A DNA stretch of 64,000 nt from contig JAOWBW010001927.1 of assembly GCA_026119855.1 (NCBI GenBank), positions 62,001 through 126,000 of the forward strand. Direction: 5' to 3'. Under the pieces are notes generated by a model that saw only the letters and a program-made list of their open reading frames with translations, did no database searches and was not told the origin of the DNA. Position 1 is the first letter of the stretch; each line of letters opens with the position of its first letter. The position numbers and the translations under genes are program-made. Source of the stretch: Campanula takesimana (Eukaryota; Streptophyta; Magnoliopsida; Asterales; Campanulaceae). Shown piece after piece: positions 33,269-44,566 of this stretch.

Positions 33269-33371
33269 TATATATATATATATATATATATATATACTAA
33301 GAAATTGTGAAAAGCAGAACTGGGGTGTTCATCATATTCATAAAATAATATTACTCAATGTCATTTCAAGG

Positions 33372-33918
33372 CTATAAAATTTGTTCTCTTTGTAACATTA
33401 AGATGATAATAGATTGACTTGATCTCATAACTTCGTAAGGGTGGGAAATTGGGAATGGTGAGTGCCAATACTCATATGGATTACCAGATCTAGATCTAGG
33501 GAAAGAAAAAATAAATAAAAGGAAATATATTAGGTTTGGCTTAATGGTTTTCTCAGTCTCATTTTCAGGTGACCCGAATGTAGCAATAACGGCGGTGAAA
33601 ATAGCAGTAACAAGCACACCAATAATCACACCACCTCCGACCACCAACTTGTCCGACGAGTGATGCTTCACAACCGCCGCTGCCTCCGCCACACATTCCT
33701 CACCTCTGTTCCCTTCCGATGACGTCGACTCTGCAGCAGTTGATGAAGACATGGGTGGATCAGCATTCGGCAACAGTAATAGACTCCGGCTCGGACCCTG
33801 TACTGGTTGTGAGGCTAAATTAGTTAGAACCACCCGTTGATCTGGCAGCTATTGTTTGATTTACCAAGAAGATCTGAGCGAGTAGAAGTAAAATTAACAC
33901 TAATTTAGAACCACCCAT
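33372..33918 (-). pseudogene. Captured gene fragment: small secreted/membrane protein
   Basis: The ATG at 33918 opens a 32-codon frame with a strong signal peptide (MGGSKLVLILLLLAQIFLV). A frameshift follows near 33830, and a second frame continues with a Ser-rich linker (SSSTAAESTSSEG), an Ala/His-rich part and a hydrophobic segment (KLVVGGGVIIGVLVTAIFTA), like a single-pass membrane protein or signal-anchored peptide precursor. A possible 3' splice site (TTTCTTTCCCTAG) lies near 33498. I do not recognise the family. Position inside the TIR element and the frameshift suggest a captured, decayed host gene; a native small gene is the alternative. Confidence 0.5.
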
Positions 33919-34604
33919 TACAGATTAGACTTGAATGTGCAAAAAAATTGAGGTCAAAGAATATGAATATTTGTTGATGTTTACCGGTAATTAGAGAATG
34001 ATTTTGGTCATTACACTGGTCTCTGCCATCCTACACATGGATATTTATAAGGAGAGGGAGAGAGAGAGAGATGTGGCTCTAGAGATGTTGTGCCACAGCA
34101 ACAATGGGCGGCGATGTAGTATCCGGCGGCGGCTATGGTAATGCAGCATCAGCATCAGATGATGGCTATTCACGAGAGAAGGCGACGGCCTGAGAAATTG
34201 AGGATGCCGGTGAGGGGGCTGGGATGCCGGCGTGGGTGGGGCTGGGACGCCGGCGAAGGCTAGGGCACCGGGGAAAGAGACGAGAGAAGTATTTTGGGAT
34301 TTTTTTTTTATTTTTTTTTTTAGAGATAACGAAAAAGAAAGAACGCAAATGAGCAAGGGGCCGGGTTCACGTGTTTTAGAGTTGGGTGGAAAGGGTAATT
34401 TCGGGATTAAAGTATTTCATTAAAAAAACAGGGGACCTAATGGAAATAATCTTTCCATCTAGTGGATCCGAAAGAAATAAATGAAATTGTTTGCCCTTTT
34501 ACACAAAATTGTTTTGTTTGGAGGACTTTTGAGAAATTTTTCCTTTAAATATTTGATCAATGCTTGATGGACATTTTTTACTCTTCCCCATTTCTCAACT
34601 CTTC

Positions 34605-34636
34605 TTCAATCTCTCTCTCTCTCTCTCTCTCTCACT
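34605..34636. repeat. (CT)n microsatellite
   Basis: About 14 CT units lie in a pyrimidine-rich stretch resembling a plant 5' UTR. Downstream, 34779-34991 has an open frame ending inside the right TIR; part of 34700-34870 may be a captured 5' gene end with a GGTGAGT donor-like site near 34876. Confidence 0.7.
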
Positions 34637-35134
34637 GTATAGTTCAAAAAAGCCAAAATAAATAAATAAAATCCATCTCTCTCTGCACGTCACTTACCCC
34701 ACTCTCCCTTCCCCCAAACATTCTTATTCAGCCCCCTCTTCCTACGGTTCTAGCAACACATCCTGGTAGAATCTGGAAGTGAAGACGAATTCCGGCGTCA
34801 TTCCCAACCCCACCCCCAGATCTGATATTGTCACTTACTTTCAAGCTCAGCAGATTTGGAGGTTAAAAGACTATGGTGAGTGGCCAGAATGCCTGGAATT
34901 TATGGAGAAGAGAGATTTATTTTGGAAGAAGATGATGTTGGCCGAAAATAATGGAGGTGGGTGGCCGGAAATAATGGTGGAAATGAAATGAAAGAGAGGA
35001 AGAACACATGGGTAGTGTATAATATGCAAGACTAATATGGACATTTTGCAAATGGTATTCTTGAAAATAATGAGACTACGGGTGTATTCAGAAATTTTAC
35101 GGGTGTGTATAGCAACACCCATTGGAAAAGCGTG

Positions 35135-35892
35135 TTTTTAAAGGGCAAATGACAAATAAGGGTCCCAAGTTTGGGGGTCGTTCGTAGAAAGAGGTCTGAT
35201 GTTTTAAAACTCGAATATCAGGGTCTAATGTTGATAAAAACTAGCAATTAAGGGCTTTTTGACGAAAATGTTAGATTTTTCAGTTAAATCAACATGTGCC
35301 GTGCACATGTGGACCAAACTGAAATTATTTTTAGTAAAGGGGTAAAATGAATATTATAGAGTTTAAGGGACTAAAAGTAAAATAAATCAAAAAAATGTAT
35401 AAGCCACAGATTTTTTTTTAAAAAAACAATATTTTACTAAATTATTATATCTGCAAAAAAAAAAAAAGTTTAGTTTCAAAAAAAAATTATTTTGCTTTTG
35501 GAAAAATATTTCACTAAATTTGTTTTTCTTTTAAAAGAAAATTTCACTAAATTGTTTTCTTTAGGAAAATATAATAAATTAATCTCACTTAAAATAAAAT
35601 TTAACATATTTCACTAAATTAGTAAATTATAACTCCCCTCTCTCTTATGTAAACCATAATCAAACACCCTCTCACGCATCATAAGCATAAAAAATGAGAT
35701 TTTTAGTTCAAAAATATTAATTGATGAAAAAAATTCAAAAGAAAACCAATTTTGTGAAATAATTAAATAAAATATTTTCAAAAATATAATTTACTAATTT
35801 AGTGAAATATGTTAATTTTTTATTTTAGGATAGATTAATTTAGTGCAATATTTTCCTAAAGAAAAAAAATTTAGAGAATTTTTTTTTATACA
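35135..35892. other. Noncoding AT-rich spacer
   Basis: I see no gene. Text such as AAGGGTCCCAAGTTTGGGGG followed by AT-rich sequence with repeated TTTCACTAAATT words (35440-35860) suggests an unrecognised old repeat. Confidence 0.4.
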
Positions 35893-37304
35893 TGCCACAA
35901 AGTCATGCTCCAAGTAAAGCTAAAGTGCACACAAAGGAGCTAGCTCTTCTCACATCCAAGGCCAATCTGGAGGAGGGTAATAATGGGGCAAAACAATGGT
36001 CAACATCACAATGGACTTGGCCGTGCCATCATAATGTTTCGCATCGCCCAAACACACACAAAATACCAGCTGGACTTTCAAATAAATGCTAAGTAATAAA
36101 TACTAGCTTAAATAAACAACTTAAGGTTCCAAAGTAGGGAACCATTCCAATTAAATTACCACAAAGGTAAACCAATCCAAACAGCACATCAAAGATGCCC
36201 AACATTCCCAAAACGGTACTTAAATAAATTTCATATCATATTTATCCACAAAAGAATCAAATCCAATTAATAAAGTATTCCACGATGTTATCTTAAGTTA
36301 ATTAGAAGGATTAAACCTAAACTAGTTAAGCCTTAAGTCTTAAACCAAGCAAAAGGGCAAAATCCTGGAACAGGGGGCGGGCGGGCGCCTGTCATGGGGC
36401 AGGCGGGCGCCTGAATGACCAGAAGGTCTGGCCATTAGAAAAGGACATGTAGGCGGGCGCCTGGAGGGGGCGCGCGCTTGGTCTACGGGCTGGGAGGAAT
36501 TCCCAGCTGGGTTCAAGGCAAAATCCACCATTTTCAACCAAATTTCTTACCCAAATCGAAATATCCCAAATTCTACTCTTAGCACAAGTTCAAAACTGAA
36601 CCCAAACAACAACTAAGCTTAAGGGAAAACACAAATAACATCCTTTATCAACCTCAAACCAAAATTAACCCAATTTTCATAAAATCACCATTTTTGACAA
36701 AAAACTCAAATAAATTCCAAACAAATTCAAAACCCAACCAAACTTCAAATATAACACATCAATCATTATCTAAACATGATATGAACATTTTAGCATCAAA
36801 ATGGGGGGAAAAGTAACTTACTTGAATTTTCTCAAAGATGATGGAATTCGAATATTTTTGATTCTACGCGACCCTATCGACGATCTAAACATGTTTCACG
36901 TTCCAAGAAATGAGAGATTATGAGGGGAAGAGGAAGATAATGAAGAGAGAAGGAAGAGAGAAGAAAAAGCTTACCTTTGGAGAGAGAGAGAGAGAGAGTT
37001 GCTGGGAGATGATGGTGAGGAGTGAGGGAGAAGTGAGGGAGAAGAGGGGAGTAGGGGAAAATTATTTCAAAATGTTACATCTAGGCCCCTCCCCTTCTAC
37101 TAACACAAATGCTACACTCCCTACTAACAATTAAGACCCAACAATACCACACTAACCCAAATGACTCAATTAAAATGCTAGGCATAAATTATTATAACAC
37201 ATAAATATTTAAATAGATAATAATTTAAATATATAGATAAGCAAATAAATAAATAATTATTATTTATTACTAATAAAATAGAGCCTAGATTTCGGGTCGT
37301 GACA
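35893..37304 (-). mobile_element. Antisense Ty3/gypsy-type LTR fragment
   Basis: On the minus strand it starts TGTCACGACCCGAAATCTAG at 37304, a typical chromovirus LTR start. It passes a CT-rich leader, a strong splice donor (CCAAAG/GTAAGC at 36974/36973), and a cluster of GGCGGGCGCCTG motifs (36370-36480) like those in the LARD LTR. The other end is uncertain (TGCCAC at 35893). Flanking 5-mers (ATACA and GTAAT) do not match, so it is not a clean solo LTR. Confidence 0.55.
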
Positions 37305-38589
37305 GTAATTCCTTTCAATACCAAAAGAGAAAAAGAAAATAAGAGTGAGGACAGCTGCAATAAACTTAAACTTAATGGAAACATAGAGATTAAAAAAAGC
37401 AATTAGATCACAAACCAAACATGTGATATACGGAGTGCAATACTTGTACTACTCGAATCAAAAAATTCAAGAAATAGAACATATACAAGTATTGCACAAA
37501 ATGATCTTCGCGTTTGACTATTCAAACTTTTTTCAACTTTCAACTACCCCATTGTAGCAATTCAACACAGTTGAAAAATTTTCAGCACCCATTTTAATAG
37601 GCCATTGCACATGGTCTAACTAGAAGTTGTTAGTTTCAGTATTTCCTTTATGTTTCTGGTCTGTTCGTGCCAAACAGCTTCCAACTCACAATTTATCAAA
37701 ATGACACCGCATATTTCGAAACAATTTATCGCTGTTAGTAAATCAGACCCAAAAGATAAATAATAATGAACACAAATCAACACAGAATATACGTGATTCA
37801 CCAATCTCTATTGGCTACCTCCACGGGCAAAGGGAAACATATATTATTATGGCAGAGAAACAATTACAAAAAGATGATCACACTAATCTATGTTTGCATG
37901 AACTTTGATCACAAAGTTCCTAGCTATGCAAAACTTTAGATCTAGAATTATTGATCCCTCTCTATCTGAGTAATTGAGCTTCTGAATTAAATTAAGACGG
38001 AGGGAGTATATATAATACACATATCCCTCTAATTGCCTAATTGTAATTACCTACGGGTTCCATTCCTTAATTGTAACTCAATAAAGACTCTTATTCCTTA
38101 TTGCCCAAAGCTTCCAAAACAAAAGTGATAAGCCAACCAGGACTTTCTTTGGCCAACGACCAATATCCACAAAAAACCAATTTGGCCAGCTCTCCATGCT
38201 AACGCCATAACATTAGTAAGCTACCAGATTTTGTGGCCTAAGCTTTGAGCTGCTGCCAGAACTCCGTCTCAGAAATTACAACAACTTGTTAATTTAATCC
38301 ATTAAATTAGACGTTCCCAAATTCAAAGGCATTAAACTTAACAATCGTTTTTTACAAAAGTGTCATCTCGCCATTTTAGAAACACGTTTTTCCGATTTCT
38401 TAAGAAAAAACACGTTTTTTAGTAGATTCTTTTGCTTAGTGTTTTATAATCATCAATAATTCTCTTTTCGAAAAAATAAAATATTAATAATTCTCGAAAC
38501 ATTAGTTTTTGCATCTAAATTCTAAGGGAAGGGAAAACTAATTAAAATCCGAGATGAAGTAGGAACCCAGGCGTTAGTTTTGATTTTTG
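37305..38589. other. Spacer upstream of gene C
   Basis: No gene recognised. It contains a perfect 14-bp inverted repeat (GTGCAATACTTGTA, 37435-37448, and its complement 37484-37497), a lone MITE end (GACGGAGGGAGTATATATA, 37997-38015) and, at 38340-38589, sequence homologous in inverted orientation to the region just upstream of gene B (30640-30790). Confidence 0.5.
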
Positions 38590-38688
38590 AATAAAAGGAC
38601 ATGAGATGGTTGAGATTTTCCGATCTAAACACTCTGTCTCCGCCGCCGTCGGCGTCCCCTGACTTTCCGACCTTCCTCATCCATCCAG
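38590..38688 (+). other. 5' UTR exon of gene C
   Basis: It ends CCATCCAG/GTATTT at 38688/38689. It matches the leader exon of gene B, including GATTTTCCGATCTAAACAC. A leader intron of about 660 bp follows, to a T-rich acceptor (TTTTTTTGTTAG ending at 39346, or the next AG at 39353). The start of transcription is not determined. Confidence 0.6.
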
Positions 38689-39369
38689 GTATTTCAATCT
38701 TTGAATTACAAAATTCAATCTTTTGTTGTTATTTCTTGTTGTTACAACTATTGCTTGTTCTGAGTTCTTTGTTTTTTCATTAGATTTTTTAAAAATTATA
38801 AAAAAAAATATAGAGAGGAAGAAAGACTCAAAGAAATTCAATCTTGTGTTATGTGAAAATCTTGTATTTTTCAATCTTTGGTTAACGAAATTCAATCTTG
38901 TGCTATGTGAAAATTTTGTATTTTTTCTTCTAGAGTATAGTCCAACTTGGGTTTTTGAGAATTTTTATTCAACAATTTTTTGAAGGAAGATTCGTTTGTC
39001 CCTAAAACTGAAATCCCAAATTTAGGTTGATTTATTGAAGAGCTATAGAAAAAGCTGATGATTCCATATTTTTTTCTTAACTAAAATCCCAATATTTCTG
39101 ATGTCCTAGCCCACAACAACCAAATTCTCCTTGCCACAGTTCTCCTCCGTTGTCTGGGATGGTGATAATGATGATCTAATTAGCTAACTTAAGTTGTTAT
39201 CATTATGTTCTGAAAAGTTACTGATTTTTTTGTTAATTTTCCCAGCTATTCATTTTCCTATTCACCCCAACCCTCCTTTTTTTTTTTTTTTGGTATTTCT
39301 TACTATTAAAACTCTTGCTAAATCATGACCTGCGTTTTTTTGTTAGCTTTTAGTAAATTTGGAAAAAAG

Positions 39370-40515
39370 ATGGAGGAAGAAAGACTCAAAGAAGAAACAA
39401 TAGTTGAGGAGGGGGATCTTGTGACTTCTCATCCTCCCTTATTGCCACTCGAACCATGTACCTGGCTCATGTGTACTGTTGGAGAGGATGATAGTGAACG
39501 ACATTTATTTTATAGCATAATAGAGAATCGGCATTATGCTACATTCGTTCCGGAGTTGCAAAATAAGTACATTGCCTGTTGTTATGGAGGGTTGTTAGTT
39601 CTCAGGGATAAGTCCACAGATGATTGCTCAATTCTGAATATTTTGACTATGGAAAAATCACAGCTCCCTCTTCTTAGCGTTCATTCCCATCACATGCAGC
39701 CAATACACACTGATTGTGTTATGTCATCACCCAAAATGGATGGAAACTGTCGAGTTATCTTTTTCAATAGAAACTTATACAAGTTCTGGTCTTGCCACCT
39801 TGGCGATAGTGAATTCATTGAACGAGAATTGACGTCCAGAGATGAGTATAGGATTAAGGAACTTAAAAACTATAAGGGAAAACTTTATGCTCTGACAGCT
39901 ATTTGGAATTTATTTGCATCTGATTTTTCGGATCCTGACCTTCATCATGAACAAGTTGTTAGTGGCGAAGCACTTAACAAGCTCAGATGTATCAACAATC
40001 TTGAAATGCACAATTATCTGGTGGAATCTTGTGAGGACTTATTGCTTATTTATAGGGGCAGGTGTGATTATGATTATGAGGTTTGGGATGTCGGAATCTT
40101 TAAAGCCGACTTCACTCTTGGGCAATGGGTGAAATTGGAAACATTAGGGGATAGAGCCATTTTCTTGGCTCCACATAGTCATAGTTTCTCGTGTTCTGCT
40201 ACAGCGGTTGGGATAAAAGGCAATGCAATTTATTGGGTCAGAAATCCTTTCAGTTTGTATTCGCCTGAGAGACACCTCTACATGTATGATGTAGAAGATA
40301 AAAGCATTTCAATGTCTTTGCCATTTCCTATTGTCGGAACCTTCTCATCTATATCTTTATACGGGGTGTCATTCCCTATGACGTGCAACAAGGTGAACAA
40401 GCCAGAACAAAAGGATAGGTCTTCTTTATTTGAAGACTACTCTCAAACTGAAACAAATTTCCATGTGCAACGGGGAAAGGCCGCAAAAGAAAGCACGGAG
40501 TTACAAATTGAACAG
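39370..40515 (+). CDS. F-box/DUF295 gene C, coding exon 1 (N-terminal DUF295 domain)
   Basis: The ATG at 39370 (AAAAAAGATGGAGG context) begins MEEERLKEETIVEEGDLV. An in-frame ATG at 39325 exists but lies before the probable acceptor. The exon encodes 382 residues: an acidic N-terminus, LQNKYIACCYGGLLVLRDK, VIFFNRNLYKFWSCHLGDSE, DFSDPDLHHEQV, and the DUF295 signature LGDRAIFLAPHSHSFSC..KGNAIYWVR near residues 260-300. It ends ELQIEQ with donor CAG/GTATTT. The 135-nt intron (40516-40650, ending CTCTTTGCAG) joins exon 2 in phase 0. Gene C is divergent from gene B and about 8 kb away. It has no lesion. Confidence 0.87.
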
Positions 40516-40650
40516 GTATTTACAATTTTCTTTCTCTAACCTTGGGTTACAACCTGTTATGCTTTTAGTGATCATTACCTAACCATGTACTTCTCATTAT
40601 CAGTTGTTGGTTCCACTGTTTTGATATTGAATAATGTATCCTCTTTGCAG

Positions 40651-41721
40651 AGAAAAAACAAGAAGGGAGAAAAATCGGAGACAATTGTCAGGAACGGGAG
40701 TTTGTGGGCAGATCTTCCTAATGAGCTCCTCCTAGAGATATTCCCACATCTCTGTGCTGGTGAAATGGTCGTGTTTCGTTCTGTATGTAGATCTTGGTAT
40801 TCACTATCTCCTTCCAGGATTACCCGGCCTTTTGTACTACCATTAATAAGTTCAGATTCCTCCTCTCCACTTTTAATGTGCCCAGACAACAAAGCATACA
40901 ATCCAATTCATGGTGAGCTATATAGCATGCCAGATATACCAAAGGTTCGAGTTGGAGCAGCACAGAACGGATGGCTACTCATGGATTATAATTTATCAGA
41001 ATTATATTTCTATAACCCCTTTACAAAAGAAGAGATTGGGCTTCCACATATTGCTGCAGGCTCCTATCTTTCATTTTGTTTCTCTGGAGCACCAAAATCC
41101 GAAGATTGCTTAGTTGTTATCGCTATAGAGATGTGGCATGGAGACTTTTCTATACATTTTATGAAGTGTGGAGACGAGGATTGGACCGTTCTTCAAATTT
41201 CGCCAGAGATAGAGTCCTTTTCTTTTTCTTGTTGCAATTCCGTCTTCTACAAAGGTCTATTCTATTTTCTTGGGTATTATGCAAAACTTCTCATTTTTAA
41301 TCCCAAGAAAGATGAAGTCCGTGTGATTGAAGCTCCCGAATTTATCTCGGAGCTCACTGTTGGAGGTGGACAGCAATACATGTTAGAAAGTGAGGGTAAG
41401 CTAATTGCAGTTTTTGTGGGTGTAGACGGAAGTTCAGTATACACTTGTGCGTGGAATATATCTACGAGTAAATGGGAAATAGTTGAGAATCTTGGAGATA
41501 GAATGTTGTTTGTAAGCCGTCCCTTATCCATATGCAAACGGGCTACTGTGAGCGGAACGGGCAACAAAATTTACTTCCCAAGAGTTGTTGGTGACGACGG
41601 CCAAATTTTGTTCTACTCCCTTGCCACAAAGAGGTACCACACCTTTGAAATGGGGACTAGTTATCCAAACTTTTTCGCATCAAAGTATTATCCTCAGTAC
41701 AATGGTTGGTTTGTGCCTTGA
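40651..41721 (+). CDS. F-box/DUF295 gene C, coding exon 2 (F-box plus C-terminal DUF295)
   Basis: The exon encodes 356 residues and a TGA stop. A Lys-rich linker (KNKKGEKSET) is followed by an F-box (DLPNELLLEIFPHLCAGEM, VFRSVCRSWYSL) and then a complete DUF295/KIB1-like propeller with YNPIHGELYSMP, FYNPFTKEEIGLPHI, PEIESFSFSCCN, FNPKKDEVRVIEAPEF and LGDRMLFVSRPLS..GNKIYFPRV. The whole protein is about 738 aa. Most DUF295 F-box proteins are about 350-450 aa with one propeller, so this is twice the usual size. Presumed role: SKP1-binding adaptor of an SCF ubiquitin ligase, nuclear or cytosolic; no signal peptide or membrane segment. Substrate unknown. Confidence 0.92.
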   Translation, partial: RKNKKGEKSETIVRNGSLWADLPNELLLEIFPHLCAGEMVVFRSVCRSWYSLSPSRITRPFVLPLISSDSSSPLLMCPDNKAYNPIHGELYSMPDIPKVRVGAAQNGWLLMDYNLSELYFYNPFTKEEIGLPHIAAGSYLSFCFSGAPKSEDCLVVIAIEMWHGDFSIHFMKCGDEDWTVLQISPEIESFSFSCCNSVFYKGLFYFLGYYAKLLIFNPKKDEVRVIEAPEFISELTVGGGQQYMLESEGKLIAVFVGVDGSSVYTCAWNISTSKWEIVENLGDRMLFVSRPLSICKRATVSGTGNKIYFPRVVGDDGQILFYSLATKRYHTFEMGTSYPNFFASKYYPQYNGWFVP

Positions 41722-42241
41722 ATAAGATTTCATGGCAAGCAGCCTTCATGTTTTTTTTTTTTTTTTTTTTTTGTTCATATTTATTTAAGCCATTACCTTA
41801 TTTATATGTTCCTGTTTATTTATCTGTACTTTTTTACTTCAATGTAATGTAATATATGACCGATTCGTGATATATATTCTTTATAAAATATTAAATTCAT
41901 TGCCTACCCTTGATGTTTGGTTAAATACCCGTTCCGACTCTTGTAGGTATGATAAAAGGTAGAACAGGCTAAAGAAAAAAGGTGAACACTAATAATTATT
42001 CAAAACTCAATAGTGAACACTAAATTTAACTCATATAAAAAATTATTGCTCCTAGTGTTACATGTGTGAAAATAGTCTGTATCAAAAGTATGGGAGCGCA
42101 TTTGAAGCCAACTAATTGTTGTTCAAAAATTGAATCCCTGTAATTAGGGAGGGAAGAAATAATTTTAACTCAGGCAACTCTATGTTAAATTAATCAAATC
42201 ACAATACTACCTGTTAGCAATATGCATTTGAATAAATGATA
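41722..42241. other. 3' flank of gene C
   Basis: Homologous to the 3' flank of gene B for about 150 bp (TAAGATTTCATGGCAAGCAG, then an oligo-T tract and CAATGTAATGTAATATA). It probably contains the 3' UTR. Nothing else is recognised before the MITE at 42242. Confidence 0.5.
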
Positions 42242-43389
42242 CTCCCTCCGTCTCAAAATAGATGTCGTTTTAAGAGTTAAATTTTGGAGCTGGTCTCCTG
42301 TACATCCGTTGTACGGCGTACAACGGAGCCGAGCCGCCGAGCGGACCATTATTTTATTTTATTTATTTATTATTTTTTTGCCACCCCAACTTTTTTTTCT
42401 TCAACAAAAGTAACACTTAGTATAACGAAATGTAACACTTTTGTTTTTCAAATGTAACACTTTTCTTGTTTAAAAAATGTACCACAAATTTGATGCAATA
42501 GATTAAAAGATAGCATAAAGATAGACAACTACATTAATGTAACACTTTTTATAAAGGAATGTAACATTTTTTTTTCAAATGTAACACTTTTTTTTCGAAT
42601 GTAACATTTTTTTTCTCCCAAAAAAAACATAGGATTGACAACTAAACTAATGTTACATTTTATAAAAAATGAATGTAACATTTTTTTTCTCAATTGTAAC
42701 AGTTTATATTCTTAAATGTAACATTATATATGAAATGTAACAATTATTTATTGAGAAAGTAACAATTGAAATGCAAAACCATTTTTTTTTTGTAAAAAAC
42801 TGCTGTTACTTTTAACAGTAGAAAGTCTTACTTTTTGAAGACGAAATTGTTACATTTATTAGAACAGAGTGTTACTTCTTAGCTGGTGAGCAGTTCAAAC
42901 TTTTTTTTGTGTAAAAAAATGTATTTTTTTTTTAAACAAAATCAAACCATATCATGACCTATGTAGTTTTTTTCGTCTCGTCGAGACGAACAAAACGGTA
43001 TTTTAAAATGTTTTTTTCGACTTATAAATCTCAAGATATAGCATTTTAAAGTTTTTGGGTTTTTTTTTTTAAAAGAGGACACGTGGCAGCGCGCGGTTGG
43101 GTGACCAACGAGTGGCTCACAACGCGCCACGTGTCGCTCTGATAGTGGCTGAAACGCGGGCGGGCGGTGCGAGTCGGGCCGGGAGGGTTTGGCCCGCCGC
43201 ACCCCATGCGGCTGATGTATATAAGATTTTGTCTAAATTTTGTCTCAAAATACTTGTCGTTTCACTATTTTCAAAGCTTCTTTATTGCTCTATACCAATT
43301 ATACCCTTAATAATGATAATGAACTATTTCTTACCTAACAATTTAATTACTTAGGTAGTAAAACGACATCTATTTTGAGACGGAATGAG
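42242..43389. mobile_element. Stowaway-type MITE interrupted by a Mutator-type MITE
   Basis: The left end CTCCCTCCGTCTCAAAATAG and right end, on the complement CTCATTCCGTCTCAAAATAG, extend over about 28 bp, with TA at 42240-42241 and 43390-43391. Removing element 2 and one TSD copy leaves about 190 bp, a normal MITE size. The nesting dates element 2 as younger. Confidence 0.8.
42287..43233. mobile_element. Mutator-type MITE, GTAACA-rich (element 2)
   Basis: The 947-bp element is flanked by a perfect 9-bp TSD TAAATTTTG (42278-42286 and 43234-43242), diagnostic of Mutator-like insertion. It starts GAGCTGGTCTCC and on the complement GACAAAATCTTATATA, matching the two ends of element 1. The interior (42400-42870) is full of GTAACA/TGTTAC. 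The right arm (43080-43200) is GC-rich with ACACGTGGC and GCCACGTGT. No frame with a domain is seen. Confidence 0.8.
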
Positions 43390-43488
43390 TATTTGATAAA
43401 TGATAGGTCCGTAGCAATTTTGGAGATTTGAATTGAGCAGGGATTTGAATTAAGTAAGTTGACAAAAGTCCGTTAGATATTCAATATA

Positions 43489-43772
43489 CTCCCTCGGTCC
43501 CACCCCACTTAAAACTTATTTCCATTTTGTTTCGTCCCACTTCACTTGACTTGAGACTCCCCAAAATAGCCATTTTTTATTATTTTTTATTCAATTTACC
43601 CCACTACTCATTCTCTCTCTTCATTTTCTACCACTCAATTTATTCAACTAAAACTACTTTTTACCTCACTCATTCCTCTCTTCATTTCCTACTACACATT
43701 TTTTATTTTTATTTTTTTTCTTTAATTATCGTGCCCACCTCTTAGGTTTCAAGTGAAGTGGGACGGAGTGAG
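43489..43772. mobile_element. Stowaway-type MITE
   Basis: The 284-bp element begins CTCCCTCGGTCCCACCCCAC, and the complement ends GTGAAGTGGGACGGAGTGAG. TA lies at 43487-43488 and 43773-43774. Confidence 0.85.
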
Positions 43773-43852
43773 TATCACTTAAGTAGCTCTCTTCCCTCCA
43801 ATCATTTTGTTTTTCTGAACTTATTTTTCTTCTAATCTTTTCAAAATGTGTT

Positions 43853-44480
43853 ACTCCCACCGTTCCAGATTAAGAGTCCTACCTCTCAAATTCACGGTGA
43901 TTAAGAAATGGTGGAAGTGATTTAAGTGTTGTGAGTGTAAAAGTAAAGTAACAGAGAGAATGAGTGCGACGGAATAGTAAGTTGATTGGTGTTGTGAGTA
44001 TAAAAGTAATGTATGAGAGAGAATGAGTAGGATGAATAGTTAAAATTATTTGCCATTTTAGGAAAGGGACGAAGAATCGCAATGGTCGATCATATTTTAT
44101 TTTTTATATTGTTCTACTTCATATGGGATTTGTGGATTGATAGATTTGTTTCCATTTGGATCCTCTTTTTTCACTTGCCTTTCATTTTGCTTTACACTCT
44201 ACCTCCTAGATTTGAAATACAAAACAATTTATTCCTGATCGATGAGAGAAATAGATATGAGTCAACTAAATAAAAATTATTACAAATTGCTGGAATGCTG
44301 ACTATGCCTCTTATTTTTCTATCTGGTTTATTCGTTGTAGTACTCCCTCCGTCCTATAATATATGTCCACCATTCTATTTGCACGGAAATTAAGAAATGG
44401 TGGAAGTGATGTAAGTGTTGTGAGTATAAAAATAAATTAAGAGAGAGAATGAGTGGGAGGGAATAGTATGTTGATTGATA
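43853..44480. mobile_element. Two related degraded MITE copies
   Basis: One copy begins CTCCCACCGTTCCAGATTAA (about 43854) and fades near 44080. A second begins CTCCCTCCGTCCTATAATAT (44343) and shares TTAAGAAATGGTGGAAGTGA and GAGAGAGAATGAGT with the first. Right termini are lost. Between them, 44080-44340, I see no gene with recognisable similarity. Confidence 0.5.
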
Positions 44481-44566
44481 TTATGATCTGAACAGGCTTG
44501 CAAAGGATGTAAGCAAATCAAAACAATGGGTACTCTTTACCCGTCTTCTTTAACCCACAGTCACTC

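Larger units (their letters stand above)
30795..35126. mobile_element. Mutator-like composite element with about 200-bp TIRs and captured DNA
   Basis: The left end reads GTGTTGCTATACACACCCGT. The right end, on the complement, starts with the same 20 bases, and similarity continues for about 200 bp (30796-31005 versus 35118-34873, roughly 80 percent by eye). Flanking GAAAGCGTG (30786-30794) and AAAAGCGTG (35126-35134) could be a 9-bp TSD with one mismatch, though the right end has about 6 extra bases. The interior holds a minisatellite, two MITEs and gene-derived fragments (33372-33918 and around 34700-34990) but no transposase. This is the layout of a Pack-MULE-like non-autonomous element. 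Confidence 0.65.

Noticed and set aside
34045..34423. Several overlapping frames near the CT/AG-rich stretch
   Set aside because: Low-complexity translations (Ser-Leu, Lys-rich) on both strands; no consistent start or conserved domain.
35893..37304. Clean solo LTR
   Set aside because: The right end is a convincing LTR start, but the left boundary is vague and the flanking 5-mers differ, so it is called only an LTR fragment.
37435..37497. Perfect 14-bp inverted repeat as a microRNA precursor
   Set aside because: The stem is too short, with a 35-nt loop. A MITE remnant or chance is more likely.
39325..39369. Upstream ATG of gene C (and 29313 in B) as translation start
   Set aside because: The 15 extra codons overlap a T-rich 3' splice site that would receive the leader exon ending CCATCCAG; the next ATG has a better context. 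Kept as an alternative.
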